A stretch of 64,000 nt of DNA from Chloroflexota bacterium (lineage in GTDB: Bacteria > Chloroflexota > Dehalococcoidia > JABGRK01). How positions within the stretch are numbered: position 1 is the stretch's first letter; every line of letters starts with the position of its first letter. Position numbers and translations under genes: made by a program. Where the stretch lies: the NCBI GenBank assembly GCA_018648325.1, contig JABGRK010000018.1, forward strand, positions 1 to 64,000, read 5' to 3'. This document shows positions 8,302 through 17,260 of this stretch, in pieces. The notes below the pieces were generated by a model, which did not search any database, was not told the DNA's origin, and saw only the letters and a program-made list of their open reading frames with translations.

Positions 8302-9762
8302 CTGAGTTTACACAAACTAACCATCAGTCAGGCACACGATAAGCTAAAAAACGGCGAAATTTCCTCTGTGGAGCTGACCAAAGCTGTACTGGCGCATATC
8401 GTAAGTACGGATGATAAAATCCACTCCTACGTCACAGTAACGCAGGATACGGCCCTTAAACAGGCCGTGGACGCCGACAAACGTATTAAAGATAAAAGCG
8501 CCACTGCGCTAACCGGTATACCTGCGGCCATCAAGGACAATATGTGTACCAGCGGAACAAAAACCACGTGCTCGTCCAAAATGCTGGAAAACTTTGTACC
8601 TCCTTACAATGCAACCGTCGTTGAGAAGCTGAATGACAGCGGCATGGTAATGGTGGGTAAAACCAACCTGGATGAATTCGCCATGGGTTCTTCTACAGAG
8701 AACTCGGCGTTTGGTGTTACCAGCAATCCGTGGGACTACGACCGCGTACCGGGTGGTTCGTCCGGTGGTTCTACGACGGCAGTTGCTGCTGATCAGGCAC
8801 TGTTCGCGCTGGGCTCTGACACGGGCGGCAGTATACGTCAGCCCGCCGGATTCTGCAGCGTAGTGGGACTGAAGCCGACATATGGACGGGTATCCAGATA
8901 CGGACTGGTGGCATTCGGCAGTTCGCTGGACCAGATAGGCCCGGTGACCAAGGACGTTACCGACGCAGCGCTGGTACTGAACACCATCGCCGGATACGAC
9001 GCAAAAGATTCAACGTCGGTCAACAAACCTGTGCCCGACTATACCAAAGCGCTGACGGGCGACATAAAAGGCCTCAAAATAGGCATACCCAAAGAGTACT
9101 TTGTGGATGCCATGCAACCTGAAGTTAGAACAGCAATCGAGGTAGCCATCAAGCAGTTGCAGGAGCTGGGAGCTATCGTGGAGTGGGACGTATCGCTGTC
9201 GCTGACAGACTATGCACTGGCGACCTACTATCTGATAGCACCGGCAGAGGCATCGGCCAACCTTGCCCGCTACGACGGCACCAAGTACGGCCACCGCGCC
9301 ACTGACGGTGATAGTATGTGGGACATCATGGAGAAAACGCGCGAGGACGGTTTTGGTACCGAGGTAAAGCGACGCATCATGATAGGCACATATGCGCTGT
9401 CCGCCGGATATTACGATGCCTACTACAAGAAGGCACAGTCACTGCGACGTCTGATCTGGAAAGAGTTTAACCAGGCATTTTCCAAATACGACGCGCTGGT
9501 TACACCAACATCGCCCACGGTACCGTTCAAGATTGGCGAAAAGACGAACGACCCCATGCAGATGTACCTATCTGATATATGCACGCTGCCCATAAACATC
9601 GCCGGAATACCGGGGCTTTCGGTACCGAGCGGTTTCGTTGACGGACTTCCGGTGGGACTTCAGATACTGGGCAAATCGTTTGACGAGGAAACGATACTGC
9701 GCATCGGCCATGCCTACCAGCAAGCCACCGACTGGCACACCAAGAAGCCAGCGCTAAAGTAA
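8302..9762 (+). CDS. gatA: Asp-tRNA(Asn)/Glu-tRNA(Gln) amidotransferase subunit A
   Basis: GatA is the amidase subunit that releases ammonia from glutamine. It has the amidase-signature catalytic triad: K in AIKDNM, the GGSSGGS loop and the serine in [11 protein letters not shown]. The first standard start codon in frame is GTG at 8368, but that would remove a conserved N-terminus. The in-frame CTG at 8302 yields (M)[17 protein letters not shown], the expected GatA beginning, and has GGAG at 8291-8294 with 7-nt spacing. With that start the protein is 486 aa, the usual length. Initiation at CTG is inferred, not proven. It forms an operon with gatC. Confidence 0.93.
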   Translation: MSLHKLTISQAHDKLKNGEISSVELTKAVLAHIVSTDDKIHSYVTVTQDTALKQAVDADKRIKDKSATALTGIPAAIKDNMCTSGTKTTCSSKMLENFVPPYNATVVEKLNDSGMVMVGKTNLDEFAMGSSTENSAFGVTSNPWDYDRVPGGSSGGSTTAVAADQALFALGSDTGGSIRQPAGFCSVVGLKPTYGRVSRYGLVAFGSSLDQIGPVTKDVTDAALVLNTIAGYDAKDSTSVNKPVPDYTKALTGDIKGLKIGIPKEYFVDAMQPEVRTAIEVAIKQLQELGAIVEWDVSLSLTDYALATYYLIAPAEASANLARYDGTKYGHRATDGDSMWDIMEKTREDGFGTEVKRRIMIGTYALSAGYYDAYYKKAQSLRRLIWKEFNQAFSKYDALVTPTSPTVPFKIGEKTNDPMQMYLSDICTLPINIAGIPGLSVPSGFVDGLPVGLQILGKSFDEETILRIGHAYQQATDWHTKKPALK

Positions 9763-9855
9763 CAAATCGCCCCACGTAGTCATCCGAATAATTCCATCAT
9801 TAGACTATCTTGGCTCCCCATGTATGCCAGCAAACTGTCATATTATGGCATATAG

Positions 9856-9882
9856 TTGCAACCTAGCCTGTGGTGGTATAAT
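9856..9882 (+). promoter_or_regulatory. Extended -10 promoter of a methyltransferase gene
   Basis: TTGCAA (9856-9861) and TGGTATAAT (9874-9882) are separated by 15 nt. An ATG at 9889 lies 6 nt beyond the -10, the same leaderless geometry seen at 3327-3339 and 22694-22706. Confidence 0.6.
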
Positions 9883-9921
9883 GCTGGTATGAAATAATAT
9901 GATGCTTACGAAACCGGCGCT

Positions 9922-10683
9922 TTGTACATGCAAAACATGGCCCCACAAAGCCAGGAAGCTTTCAGGAAATATTACGCTGAGATATTTTCATGCTGTACGT
10001 CCGGCAAGGTCCATGATTGCTCTATCGGTGCAGGGGGGACCACCTTGCCAATGGCTAAACTTGGGTACGAGGTATCCGGTTCAGACTTAAGCCAAAACCT
10101 GCTGGCAAAAGCAAAAGAGAATTTCAACTCAGCAGGCTTCTCAATTCATCTGTTCCAAGCCGATTTTACCAAGCTAGATGAACACCTTAGCACCGAATAT
10201 GACATAATCATGTCCACCGGGAATTCGCTTCCGCATGTGGACGCAGCCGGTTTCACATCCTTTGTTCAAGCAGCCCATAAATGTATACGGCCAAACGGTT
10301 ATTTATATATTGATATACGCAATTGGGATAAAATCCTTCGGGAAAGACCTATATTTATAGCAAGAGACCCTTTTGTTATGACCGCAGAGAAGCATGAAAG
10401 CCTGTATCATATATTCCAATGGAATGCCGACAATTCGGTCACGTTCGTTTTCGTAACCTCTGTTGACGAAAACGGTGTGCATGTAGGAGAATACGCACTT
10501 GTGGGACCCAAATATTATCCCCTGCTGAAAAAGGACTTAGAGTCCATCCTGCATGATAACGGATTTGAATTGACTTCATACTATAATATGGACACTCTTT
10601 GGTACAGGGACAAGAACAGCGCTTCAGGCGATACCGATTTTGAAACGATGGATTGGTATGGTGCACTGTTTAAAAAGCTGTAG
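9922..10683 (+). CDS. Class I SAM-dependent methyltransferase, probably with a nonsense codon near its 5' end
   Basis: This is a small-molecule methyltransferase with the Rossmann SAM-binding fold. Motif I is CSIGAGGTTLPMAKLG and the acidic residue ending strand 2 is in SGSDLS; the post-I motif reads DIIMSTGNSLPHV. The acceptor is not known. The longest standard-start frame begins at TTG 9922 (253 aa), without a ribosome binding site. The same frame extends upstream through YDAYETGAL to an ATG at 9889 that is ideally placed for a leaderless mRNA, interrupted only by TAA at codon 3. I infer the original gene began at 9889 and that the TAA is a point mutation or a sequence error. If real, expression would depend on re-initiation at 9922 or 9928. 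Confidence 0.7.
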   Translation: MYMQNMAPQSQEAFRKYYAEIFSCCTSGKVHDCSIGAGGTTLPMAKLGYEVSGSDLSQNLLAKAKENFNSAGFSIHLFQADFTKLDEHLSTEYDIIMSTGNSLPHVDAAGFTSFVQAAHKCIRPNGYLYIDIRNWDKILRERPIFIARDPFVMTAEKHESLYHIFQWNADNSVTFVFVTSVDENGVHVGEYALVGPKYYPLLKKDLESILHDNGFELTSYYNMDTLWYRDKNSASGDTDFETMDWYGALFKKL

Positions 10684-10791
10684 AAAGAAACAAACACGCT
10701 CATGGACTGGCATCGCCCAATCGTACGCATCCCGATGATCTACACTCAACCCAACTTTACGGTTAGCATTAGTCCATTTTATGACATTAAT

Positions 10792-10819
10792 TTGACAACC
10801 TATTCTGCGGTGATATAAT
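10792..10819 (+). promoter_or_regulatory. Consensus promoter of the lipoprotein-like gene
   Basis: A perfect TTGACA (10792-10797) and a perfect TATAAT (10814-10819), with TG at 10811-10812, are separated by 16 nt. The ATG at 10829 is 9 nt from the -10, so the mRNA is probably leaderless. Confidence 0.8.
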
Positions 10820-10828
10820 TGAGTGGCT

Positions 10829-11269
10829 ATGAAACGACTATTTGCATTTATATTGATTTCGGGACTTATAGCGGGTATGGGTTGCAATACAGCCCCGGAG
10901 GAAAGCACATATGTACCCATTCTTACCCCAAGTAAGAATGCCGAATTGAAGCAGGGTGAATCCGTCCTTGTCAAATACCTTGTTGAAGTTGACCATGAGA
11001 TAGAATGGATGCAGGTTACACTTTGGGATGTTGGTGATCTCAATAATCCTGTTCAAATAGTCAATCCTGATACTGGCCGGGATGTTAATAGCGGGGAACA
11101 TACTTGGACATTTGAACCTCCATCGCAGTCACAGACCTTTACATTCGAAGAAACAATAGAGATTCCATCTGACGCTCCACCCGGTGGAAATTACAGGCTT
11201 CACGTCGAGGCAATGAATTCATGGGGTGGTTCCGGATATAGCCTTAAAGTTAAAGTCATCGCTGCCTAG
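10829..11269 (+). CDS. Secreted or lipoprotein-like beta-sandwich protein
   Basis: This 146-aa exported protein of unknown function has an N-terminal signal (MKRLFAFILISGLIAGMGC) ending in a cysteine that may be lipidated, although GMGC is an imperfect lipobox. The mature part alternates charged and hydrophobic residues in a way expected of an Ig-like or beta-sandwich domain, and carries YVPILTPSKNAELKQGESV followed by an ASPPGGNYRL-like turn. GTG at 10823 is an alternative start, but ATG 10829 fits the promoter better. It stands alone between the methyltransferase gene and a small membrane-protein gene. No enzyme motif is visible. Confidence 0.65.
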   Translation: MKRLFAFILISGLIAGMGCNTAPEESTYVPILTPSKNAELKQGESVLVKYLVEVDHEIEWMQVTLWDVGDLNNPVQIVNPDTGRDVNSGEHTWTFEPPSQSQTFTFEETIEIPSDAPPGGNYRLHVEAMNSWGGSGYSLKVKVIAA

Positions 11270-11355
11270 TAAGAAGTGGCATACCGAGCAAGAACAAAGT
11301 AGCTACATCACACCCTGATAACCCCCTAAACTATCCTCAAACCGTGGAGGAATAG

Positions 11356-11802
11356 ATGAAAACAATTGGTATATCATCTACCAATACTAGGAATCTTGAA
11401 ATAGCAACAAAGACACTTTGTTTTAGTGTAGCCTTTGCTACGGCTGTGTATCTAGTAATATTCCAATACTATGTCTGGACTAATGCAAAGGCGCTTCATA
11501 GTTATTCATTTATCTTTCTAGCCTATCCTGTCACTGCTCTAGCTGCTTGGAGATGGTCCTATATAGGAGGGATAGTTATCTGTGTTTTGTCTGCTATATT
11601 AGCTTTTCTCTCTGCCTCAGTAATGGTTGTCTATGACGCATTTGCAGTATTCTATCAAACACCGGGTGTACCCGGAGAACTTCATACTAGCTCTGGCCTA
11701 ACTTGGTTTTTCTTGAGCCTATTCTCCCTTGCCAGCGGAATACTATATGTTGTGGTTGCCAAAAGAGCGAGAAAGATTAGCGAACTATCCTCAGACCTGT
11801 AG
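11356..11802 (+). CDS. Small integral membrane protein, about four transmembrane helices
   Basis: I do not recognise a family. The 148-aa product is hydrophobic, with membrane segments at about residues 20-40, 50-65, 70-95 and 115-135, and a basic cytoplasmic tail (AKRARKISEL). A GGAGG Shine-Dalgarno lies 7 nt before the ATG. It carries no charged residues within helices that would suggest ion transport and no known enzymatic motif. Its neighbours are also small unknown genes, so the context does not reveal its role. Confidence 0.6.
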   Translation: MKTIGISSTNTRNLEIATKTLCFSVAFATAVYLVIFQYYVWTNAKALHSYSFIFLAYPVTALAAWRWSYIGGIVICVLSAILAFLSASVMVVYDAFAVFYQTPGVPGELHTSSGLTWFFLSLFSLASGILYVVVAKRARKISELSSDL

Positions 11803-11881
11803 CTTCATCAAACGTACACATAAAACCATATAAAATAGTCATACACCTAGCGAACCAACATCCCGATAACTTTTACTGTAG

Positions 11882-11890
11882 TGGTATAAT
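11882..11890 (+). promoter_or_regulatory. Extended -10 promoter
   Basis: TGGTATAAT lies at 11882-11890 with no clear -35. It precedes the gene starting at 11930, which also has a good AAAGGGG ribosome binding site. Confidence 0.55.
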
Positions 11891-11929
11891 GCTCAAGATA
11901 CCGAGGATACAAAGCAAAGGGGTAAAACT

Positions 11930-12292
11930 ATGCCTGAAAAGAAAAGCTATCCACCCCAGGAAAAGATAGATCTCTATGATAAACTCATAGCGTCAATTCC
12001 TGAGATTGAGAGAAAGGGAGATACAGTTCCCTACACATCACTGGGCGGCAACATGTTCACGCAAATGAATAAAAGCGGCTCTGTTGGGCTCAGGCTCTCA
12101 AAAGCAGAGCGAGAAAAATTCATTGAAAAATACAGTACGCAATTACTTGAAACCTATAACACGGTTTTAAAAGAATATGTCTGCGTTCCGGATGATCTTT
12201 TGCAAAGAACTGATGAGCTCAAGCAATATCTGGCTCTTAGTTTAGAATATGCCAAAACCTTGAAACCTAAACCTACAACCAAAAAGAAATAA
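11930..12292 (+). CDS. Small TfoX/Sxy-like protein
   Basis: This 120-aa soluble protein resembles the widespread TfoX N-terminal-like family (recognised by GGNMFTQMNKSGSVGLRLS followed by a Glu/Lys-rich helical half). Members have an alpha/beta fold and no proven enzymatic activity; some carry the name of the competence regulator TfoX, but that role should not be assumed here. The tail is very basic (KPKPTTKKK). The ATG has AAAGGGG about 10 nt upstream. The gene is monocistronic and convergent with the NTF2-like gene. Confidence 0.55.
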   Translation: MPEKKSYPPQEKIDLYDKLIASIPEIERKGDTVPYTSLGGNMFTQMNKSGSVGLRLSKAEREKFIEKYSTQLLETYNTVLKEYVCVPDDLLQRTDELKQYLALSLEYAKTLKPKPTTKKK

Positions 12293-12324
12293 TCTACACT
12301 TAGTAGAAAGTTCTAAAGTATGAT

Positions 12325-12708
12325 CTAGTACATGCTGTTTCCATTTTTGGTTATCTCTGGAATTTCCTGTATGCAGTCCCAATGCTCAACTATTTTCCCA
12401 TTATCATCAAACCTGAAAAAATCCATTGTTACGTACTGCTCGCCTCCGGGCCAAACCTGATGAGTATGCAGGGCTACAAGATCACCTTGCGCAACCGCCC
12501 TGATAAAATCAATGCTCTTTTGCGGATACTCTGATGTCATTCTTTCGAAATATTCAATAAATGATTCCTTGCCGTCTCCCACTAAAGGATTATGTTGAAT
12601 GTACTGCTCTCCAACGTACTGCTGCACAGCCTTACGTGGATTTCCTTCATAGGCGGTCCGATAATAAGCAATCGCATTCTGCTTATTGGCTTCCAGATCA
12701 GCTTTCAT
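12325..12708 (-). CDS. SnoaL/NTF2-like fold protein
   Basis: This 127-aa protein has the cone-shaped NTF2/SnoaL-like fold, identifiable from the sequence of the first helices (AIAYYRTAYEGNPRKAVQQYV), then YIQHNPLVGDGKESFIEYFE, and the end strands with FFRFDDNGKIVEHWDCIQEI. Relatives include polyketide cyclases, isomerases and many proteins with unknown substrates. It follows the methyltransferase gene: once that gene's frameshift is corrected, its stop is at 12720-12722, only 11 nt before this ATG, with GGAG between. The two are therefore an operon and may act on one small molecule. Confidence 0.75.
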   Translation of the reverse strand: MKADLEANKQNAIAYYRTAYEGNPRKAVQQYVGEQYIQHNPLVGDGKESFIEYFERMTSEYPQKSIDFIRAVAQGDLVALHTHQVWPGGEQYVTMDFFRFDDNGKIVEHWDCIQEIPEITKNGNSMY

Positions 12709-12754
12709 TTCAAAATCTCCTAATCTTTACGTGCGATACCCATAATATGTGCGC

Positions 12755-13531
12755 TCACAGCGAGTAGCGATGGCTCCTGCTCAACAGCGCGAATCGAGCG
12801 CAAAAACGACTCTCGATAGTTATCATCATGCCACTTATTAAAATCGGCACCAACCATCCAAAGCTCTCTATTGCAAGTAATTTCTCAAACGCAAAACCAG
12901 CCCCCAGCATCTCATCCTTCAATTCTTCAGGGCGATGTACGTAAGCGGTTGTCCAGTAATCAAGTGCTTCAGTAGTATTTCTATGCTGGCCTTCCTTTAA
13001 ATCACCATTCATGATTTCTATGAAGCGTGGATCTGCAACCAAGTTCTGAAAAAAACCGGCAAACGTTGAAGCATACCGGGAAACGCCCACACAAAAAATC
13101 GTTCCGCCCATGCGCAATACCCTTTTGGCTTCAAGCAGAGCCGTTATGCGATCAGAGCGCTCGGTTAAATAATAAAGCGGGCCGAGCAGCAAAACTACAT
13201 CAAAGTGATCGTCATCGAATTCAAGTTGTCTTGCATCACCTACAGTTATGGAGGCAAGCTCTTTCCCCGATTCAACTGAGTGCTTTTTAGCGTGTTCAAT
13301 AAGAAATGGTACGGGGTCTACAAGATGGACATCATGCCCCATATCACTAAGCCAGAATGAGTAAAAACCAGCCGCTCCACCTACGTCCAGAGTCTTCAGG
13401 GGTTTATCAGTTAGATAGCGCGTGATTATCTCCTGTGTTCTTACCCGCTCAAGCTGGTATACGCCGGTAAAAAGCCGCTCGACCTCTTTTCCCGTCTGGT
13501 AGTACTCAAGTATTTCCGGCTCAATGTTCAT
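12755..13531 (-). pseudogene. Class I SAM-dependent methyltransferase with a C-terminal frameshift
   Basis: The product is a SAM-dependent methyltransferase: motif I LDVGGAAGFYSFWLSDMG, the acidic VHLVDPVP strand and the VVLLLGPLYYL post-I motif are all present. The ATG at 13531 has AGGAAGG upstream. As read, the frame ends at 12755 with an unconvincing tail. Shifting by one base at about 12850-12860 restores a typical ending (GADFNKWHDDNYRESFLRSI, then AVEQEPSLLAVSAHIMG) and a stop at 12720-12722. I therefore infer a single-base loss, either a true mutation or an assembly error. The full protein would be about 270 aa and would sit 11 nt from the NTF2-like gene. Confidence 0.75.
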
Positions 13532-13690
13532 TAGGTACCTTCCTGACAAACATGTTACTCCGATTGATTAATAGATTCTAATACGGCAAACAGATATTAT
13601 CAAGGTTTTGTTCCAGTATTATCAATCCCCCTAAAACTACGCTATCCGGCAATATTTGATGCTGCGCTATTCCTATTCCTACATCTTTGC

Positions 13691-13699
13691 TGCTATAAT
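13691..13699 (+). promoter_or_regulatory. Extended -10 promoter of the Lrp-type regulator/aminotransferase operon
   Basis: TGCTATAAT lies at 13691-13699, about 50 nt before the start codon region of the regulator; there is no good -35. Confidence 0.6.
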
Positions 13700-13750
13700 G
13701 TGCTTACCATCGTAATTATCAACCTATAAAAAGGTGTGAGGTGCATGACT

Positions 13751-14230
13751 ATGAAAGACATTTTAAAAGCGCTGGAGGCCGATCCTAAAACAACTCCCGA
13801 TCAACTGGCCACAATGACCGGCAAATCTGTTACCGAGATCAAGCAAACAATAGCTAAGGCCGAAAAAGACGGTACCATCGTAAAGTACAAGACCGTTATC
13901 AACTGGCCAAAGGCTGGCGAGCCTGAGGTAGACGCCCTGATCGAGGTCAAGGTTCAGCCACAAAAAGACTTCGGGTTTGAAGCTATCGCCGAACAGATAT
14001 ACAGGTTCGCAGAGGTGCGCTCAGCGTATCTGGCATCCGGCACATACGATCTGGCTTTGATAGTAACAGGCAAGACCATGCAGGACGTGGCCACGTTTGT
14101 CACGCACAAGCTCTCTCCCATAGACGGAGTACAGGGCACAGCAACCCACTTCCTGATGAAACGCTACAAAGAAGACAACGTAATCTACGACGACAATGAT
14201 GGTATTGCCCGTTTGGTAATAACACCTTAA
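13751..14230 (+). CDS. Lrp/AsnC family transcriptional regulator
   Basis: This regulator is about 159 aa long. An N-terminal winged-helix domain (residues 1-60, with TPDQLATMTGKSVTEIKQTI as the HTH) is joined to a C-terminal ligand-binding RAM domain (about 65-145), in which VRSAYLASGTYDLALIVTG is the typical core. Proteins of this family bind amino acids and act as dimers or octamers. I chose ATG 13751 because a GAGG lies 9 nt upstream; ATG 13745 and GTG 13736 are possible. The aminotransferase gene begins 17 nt downstream, so this regulator probably controls that operon in response to an amino acid. Confidence 0.85.
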   Translation: MKDILKALEADPKTTPDQLATMTGKSVTEIKQTIAKAEKDGTIVKYKTVINWPKAGEPEVDALIEVKVQPQKDFGFEAIAEQIYRFAEVRSAYLASGTYDLALIVTGKTMQDVATFVTHKLSPIDGVQGTATHFLMKRYKEDNVIYDDNDGIARLVITP

Positions 14231-14247
14231 TCAACTAAGGAGAACCA

Positions 14248-15423
14248 ATGGCTGATAAGAGCCACAACTTTATATCCCGTAGAGCTAAAAACATACCACC
14301 GTCAGGCATTCGCAAGTTTTTTGATCTGTCGGAAGGTGTGAAAGATATCATATCGCTGGGTGTGGGTGAGCCTGACTACGTTACCCCGTGGAACATAAGT
14401 GATGCCGCCATCAGTTCCATCAGAAAAGGTCACACCATGTACACCTCCAACTACGGACTGCTTGAGCTGAGGCAGGAGCTATCGAGGCATCTTTACAAGC
14501 TGTATGGCGTTGGATACGACCCTGACAAAGAAATCATTGTTACATCCGGCGCAAGCGAGGCGCTAGACATAGCCATGCGCGCCATAATTGATCCCGGTGA
14601 CGAGGTCATCGTTGGCGACCCAACCTACGTAGCATACATACCATGCATTACCATGCCCGGCGGCATACCGGTACCCGTCCCAACTTGCATGGACGACGAT
14701 TTTGAGATGAAAGCCTCAGAGATAGAAAAGAGGATTACTCCCAAAACCAAGGCCATACTGCTTAACAATCCCAACAACCCGACAGGCGCGGTTATAAAAA
14801 AAGACGAACTATTGAAGATAGCGGCACTGGTTAAAGAGCACAACCTGGTGGTGATATCGGACGAGATTTACGACCAGCTTGTATACGATGGAGCTCACAC
14901 CTGTTTTGCCAGCTTGCCCGGCATGAAAACTCACACTATCACCATAGGCGGCTTTTCCAAATCTTACGCCATGACGGGATGGCGCGTGGGTTACATCTGC
15001 GCACCCGACGAGATCATCGAAGCGATAATGAAGATTCATCAGTACATCATGATGTGCGCCCCTATTATGAGCCAGATTGGTGCCATAGAAGCACTGAAAA
15101 ATGGCGATGACACGGTTGCCGAGATGGTAGCGGATTACAACCGCCGCCGCCGCACGATTGTGGCTGGGCTGAATAACATAGGCCTTGAGTGCCACGATCC
15201 CAAAGGCGCTTTTTACGCCTTCCCCTCGATTACATCGACGGGACTTACCTGCGACGAATTTGCCGAAAAACTGCTGGTTGAGCAGCACGTTGTTGTTGTG
15301 CCGGGAACTGTTTTTGGCCAGTGCGGCGCCGGACATGTGCGCTGCTGTTACGCCGTGGCCCTGCCCGATATTGAAGAGGCCTTGGTCCGCATGGGCAGGT
15401 TTGTTAAGAAGTACGGCGGGTAG
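14248..15423 (+). CDS. PLP-dependent aminotransferase, class I/II (aspartate/alanine type)
   Basis: This fold-type I aminotransferase transfers amino groups between amino acids and 2-oxo acids using PLP. The 391-aa protein has LNNPNNPTGAV at the PLP pocket, ISDEIYDQLVY, the Schiff-base lysine K238 in GGFSKSYAMTGWR and a late arginine in GAGHVRCCYA that binds the substrate carboxylate. Substrate preference (aspartate, alanine or aromatic) cannot be decided from motifs. It is the second gene of the operon with the Lrp-type regulator, which suggests control by amino-acid supply. The start ATG has AAGGAG 9 nt upstream. Confidence 0.88.
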   Translation: MADKSHNFISRRAKNIPPSGIRKFFDLSEGVKDIISLGVGEPDYVTPWNISDAAISSIRKGHTMYTSNYGLLELRQELSRHLYKLYGVGYDPDKEIIVTSGASEALDIAMRAIIDPGDEVIVGDPTYVAYIPCITMPGGIPVPVPTCMDDDFEMKASEIEKRITPKTKAILLNNPNNPTGAVIKKDELLKIAALVKEHNLVVISDEIYDQLVYDGAHTCFASLPGMKTHTITIGGFSKSYAMTGWRVGYICAPDEIIEAIMKIHQYIMMCAPIMSQIGAIEALKNGDDTVAEMVADYNRRRRTIVAGLNNIGLECHDPKGAFYAFPSITSTGLTCDEFAEKLLVEQHVVVVPGTVFGQCGAGHVRCCYAVALPDIEEALVRMGRFVKKYGG

Positions 15424-15429
15424 GCTTAT

Positions 15430-15978
15430 TTATTCAGATACATCAGGATCATTAAAATTCCCGTCCATCATTCTTATAAGCTCGTGTCCTTGGAGTAACA
15501 GTTTATCTAACACAGGCAATCTTGGCTCAACAATTCCTTTTACAATCTCTATTGGTGGTTCATTCAACCCGAATCTATCATTTGCCATTTCTCTCATATA
15601 GCGTCTCTCGCCATTGAACCCAACACACCCCGAAGCAAAATCCATTACTGCTCTCTCAAATATTTCGTCGCCTAGTCGATAAATATTGCCACTTTTAAAT
15701 GTAGCATCATAAGCAGAGTTACATAAGTCAGATATTGGATCGCAAAACGTCGAAAGATAACTCTTGCCACTTATCACGTCGTTTGCATTATCTTTAAGAG
15801 ATTTCAGCGTAGCATAATTATCTATAACTTCATTTAGTAGAATATGCTTTGTAGCATCGTTCTGTCGTTTTTCCCTACGTCGATTAATTAATTCACGCAC
15901 CAGAAGAGAAAGAATGATTGATAAAAAAACGCCCGAAAACGTAGCTATTAGAGTAGGAACAAATGTTGTCCAATCCAT
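15430..15978 (-). CDS. Membrane-anchored hypothetical protein
   Basis: I do not recognise this 182-aa protein. It has one N-terminal transmembrane helix (about residues 8-30) followed by a basic stop-transfer stretch (RRREKRQ) and a mostly helical soluble domain, so the bulk is likely cytoplasmic. It has no signal cleavage site and no catalytic motif. GAGGG lies about 10 nt before the ATG. It ends only a few bases past the convergent aminotransferase stop and is divergent from the MFS transporter gene. Confidence 0.55.
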   Translation of the reverse strand: MDWTTFVPTLIATFSGVFLSIILSLLVRELINRRREKRQNDATKHILLNEVIDNYATLKSLKDNANDVISGKSYLSTFCDPISDLCNSAYDATFKSGNIYRLGDEIFERAVMDFASGCVGFNGERRYMREMANDRFGLNEPPIEIVKGIVEPRLPVLDKLLLQGHELIRMMDGNFNDPDVSE

Positions 15979-16114
15979 TTAGCGGCCCTCACAATTCTAT
16001 GAGAATATCTGCGGTTGCACACACTTGACTCATGCCTGCATAATATCACAATTACCGCTTCTACACATAACCGATGGTTGACAATATTAATTTTTTGACC
16101 AACAATAGTATCCC

Positions 16115-17260
16115 ATGTACGTAATCGGTATATTATCCTTTATCCTGCTTCTGAGTACCCTTGTGGGCGCTCCCGTGCTACCTGAGTTATCAAAAGAGCT
16201 GGGGGCGTCTGATACGCAGGTTCCCATAATAGTCTCATCAGCGCTGGCGACTGTTGTGGTCTTGCAGTTTTTTTCCGGCACGCTGGCCGACCGCTTCAAC
16301 CCAAAACGCCTGCTGCTGGTAGGAGCGCTGCTGGGATCGGTATCATCGCTGCTTTGCGTTGTAGCTACAGACTGGTCGCAATTGCTGGCACTGCGCATCA
16401 TCGGAGGTGTGGCCGATGCCATCTCCATGCCTGTCCTGTTGCTGATCACCGCCACGCTGGGTAAAGACAAGCCGGGTAAATTTTTCGGGATACTGCGCAG
16501 CAGCCAGGGACTATCGTTTATTGCCGGGCCTGCGCTGGGTGCTGCCTTTTCGCTTATCTCGCTAAGATCGCCATTTCTGATTGACGGCATCCTGTCGCTG
16601 GTGGCGGTTGTGGCAATTGCCTTGCTGATGCGCGATGAGGTAAAAAAAGAGGGAGAGCATGCACCCAACCCTAACTTACTTAAGACGTTAAAAACGATCT
16701 TTATAGACAAACGGATTTATGCATACATTCTGCTGGGAATGTCAGCGCTGTTCGGGTTCAGTATCGTCTACACTTTTGTGGCCAGCAAGTCCAAAATACT
16801 AGGATTTACACCATGGCAGCTGGGATTGATCATCACTGCGGGTGCGCTGGTATTTACGATTGTTTCGTTTTTTACCGGAATACTGTCAGACAGGGGTTAC
16901 CGCAAACACATGGTGATCACGTCGCAGATAATCATTATTACATCTGGCATAGGGCTTGCATTGTGGGGGAATAGCTATACGTCAATCATCCTGATTTACA
17001 GCTTGTTTTGCGCCGGTGAAGCAATGGCCTTTCTGCTCAGTTTTGTATACGGAGCAAAGATTTTTGAAAGCAGGCATATGGGCACCGCCATGGGTGCCTT
17101 CGATTCAGTAATAGACCTGTCGCTTATGATCGGGCCTATTATCGGAATATCCGTTTATGCAGCGACACAGCAGTTTGCACCTGTGTTTTACATAGTATGT
17201 ATTCCGGCGGTTCTGGGACTTGTAGGCATGACCTTCCATCGCGCTTTTGACGTTAAGTAG
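16115..17260 (+). CDS. MFS transporter, 12 transmembrane helices
   Basis: This major facilitator superfamily permease of 381 aa lies in the cytoplasmic membrane. The loop between helices 2 and 3 has GTLADRFNPKRLLLVG, a clear form of the MFS motif A, and a second such loop (GILSDRGYRKHM) opens the C-terminal half. The layout of about 12 helices fits drug or metabolite efflux by proton antiport. Substrate cannot be assigned. A TAG in frame 7 nt before the ATG fixes the maximum length, so the N-terminus is short. The gene is solitary, with the first copy of a dispersed repeat placed immediately after its stop. Confidence 0.8.
   Translation: MYVIGILSFILLLSTLVGAPVLPELSKELGASDTQVPIIVSSALATVVVLQFFSGTLADRFNPKRLLLVGALLGSVSSLLCVVATDWSQLLALRIIGGVADAISMPVLLLITATLGKDKPGKFFGILRSSQGLSFIAGPALGAAFSLISLRSPFLIDGILSLVAVVAIALLMRDEVKKEGEHAPNPNLLKTLKTIFIDKRIYAYILLGMSALFGFSIVYTFVASKSKILGFTPWQLGLIITAGALVFTIVSFFTGILSDRGYRKHMVITSQIIIITSGIGLALWGNSYTSIILIYSLFCAGEAMAFLLSFVYGAKIFESRHMGTAMGAFDSVIDLSLMIGPIIGISVYAATQQFAPVFYIVCIPAVLGLVGMTFHRAFDVK

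Noticed and set aside
9899-10090. A 63-codon ORF starting ATGATG near the methyltransferase start
   Set aside because: It is in a different frame from the clear methyltransferase sequence and has no recognisable product.
14809-15336. A 175-codon open frame antisense to the aminotransferase
   Set aside because: It lies entirely opposite a conserved enzyme gene and shows no protein-like features.
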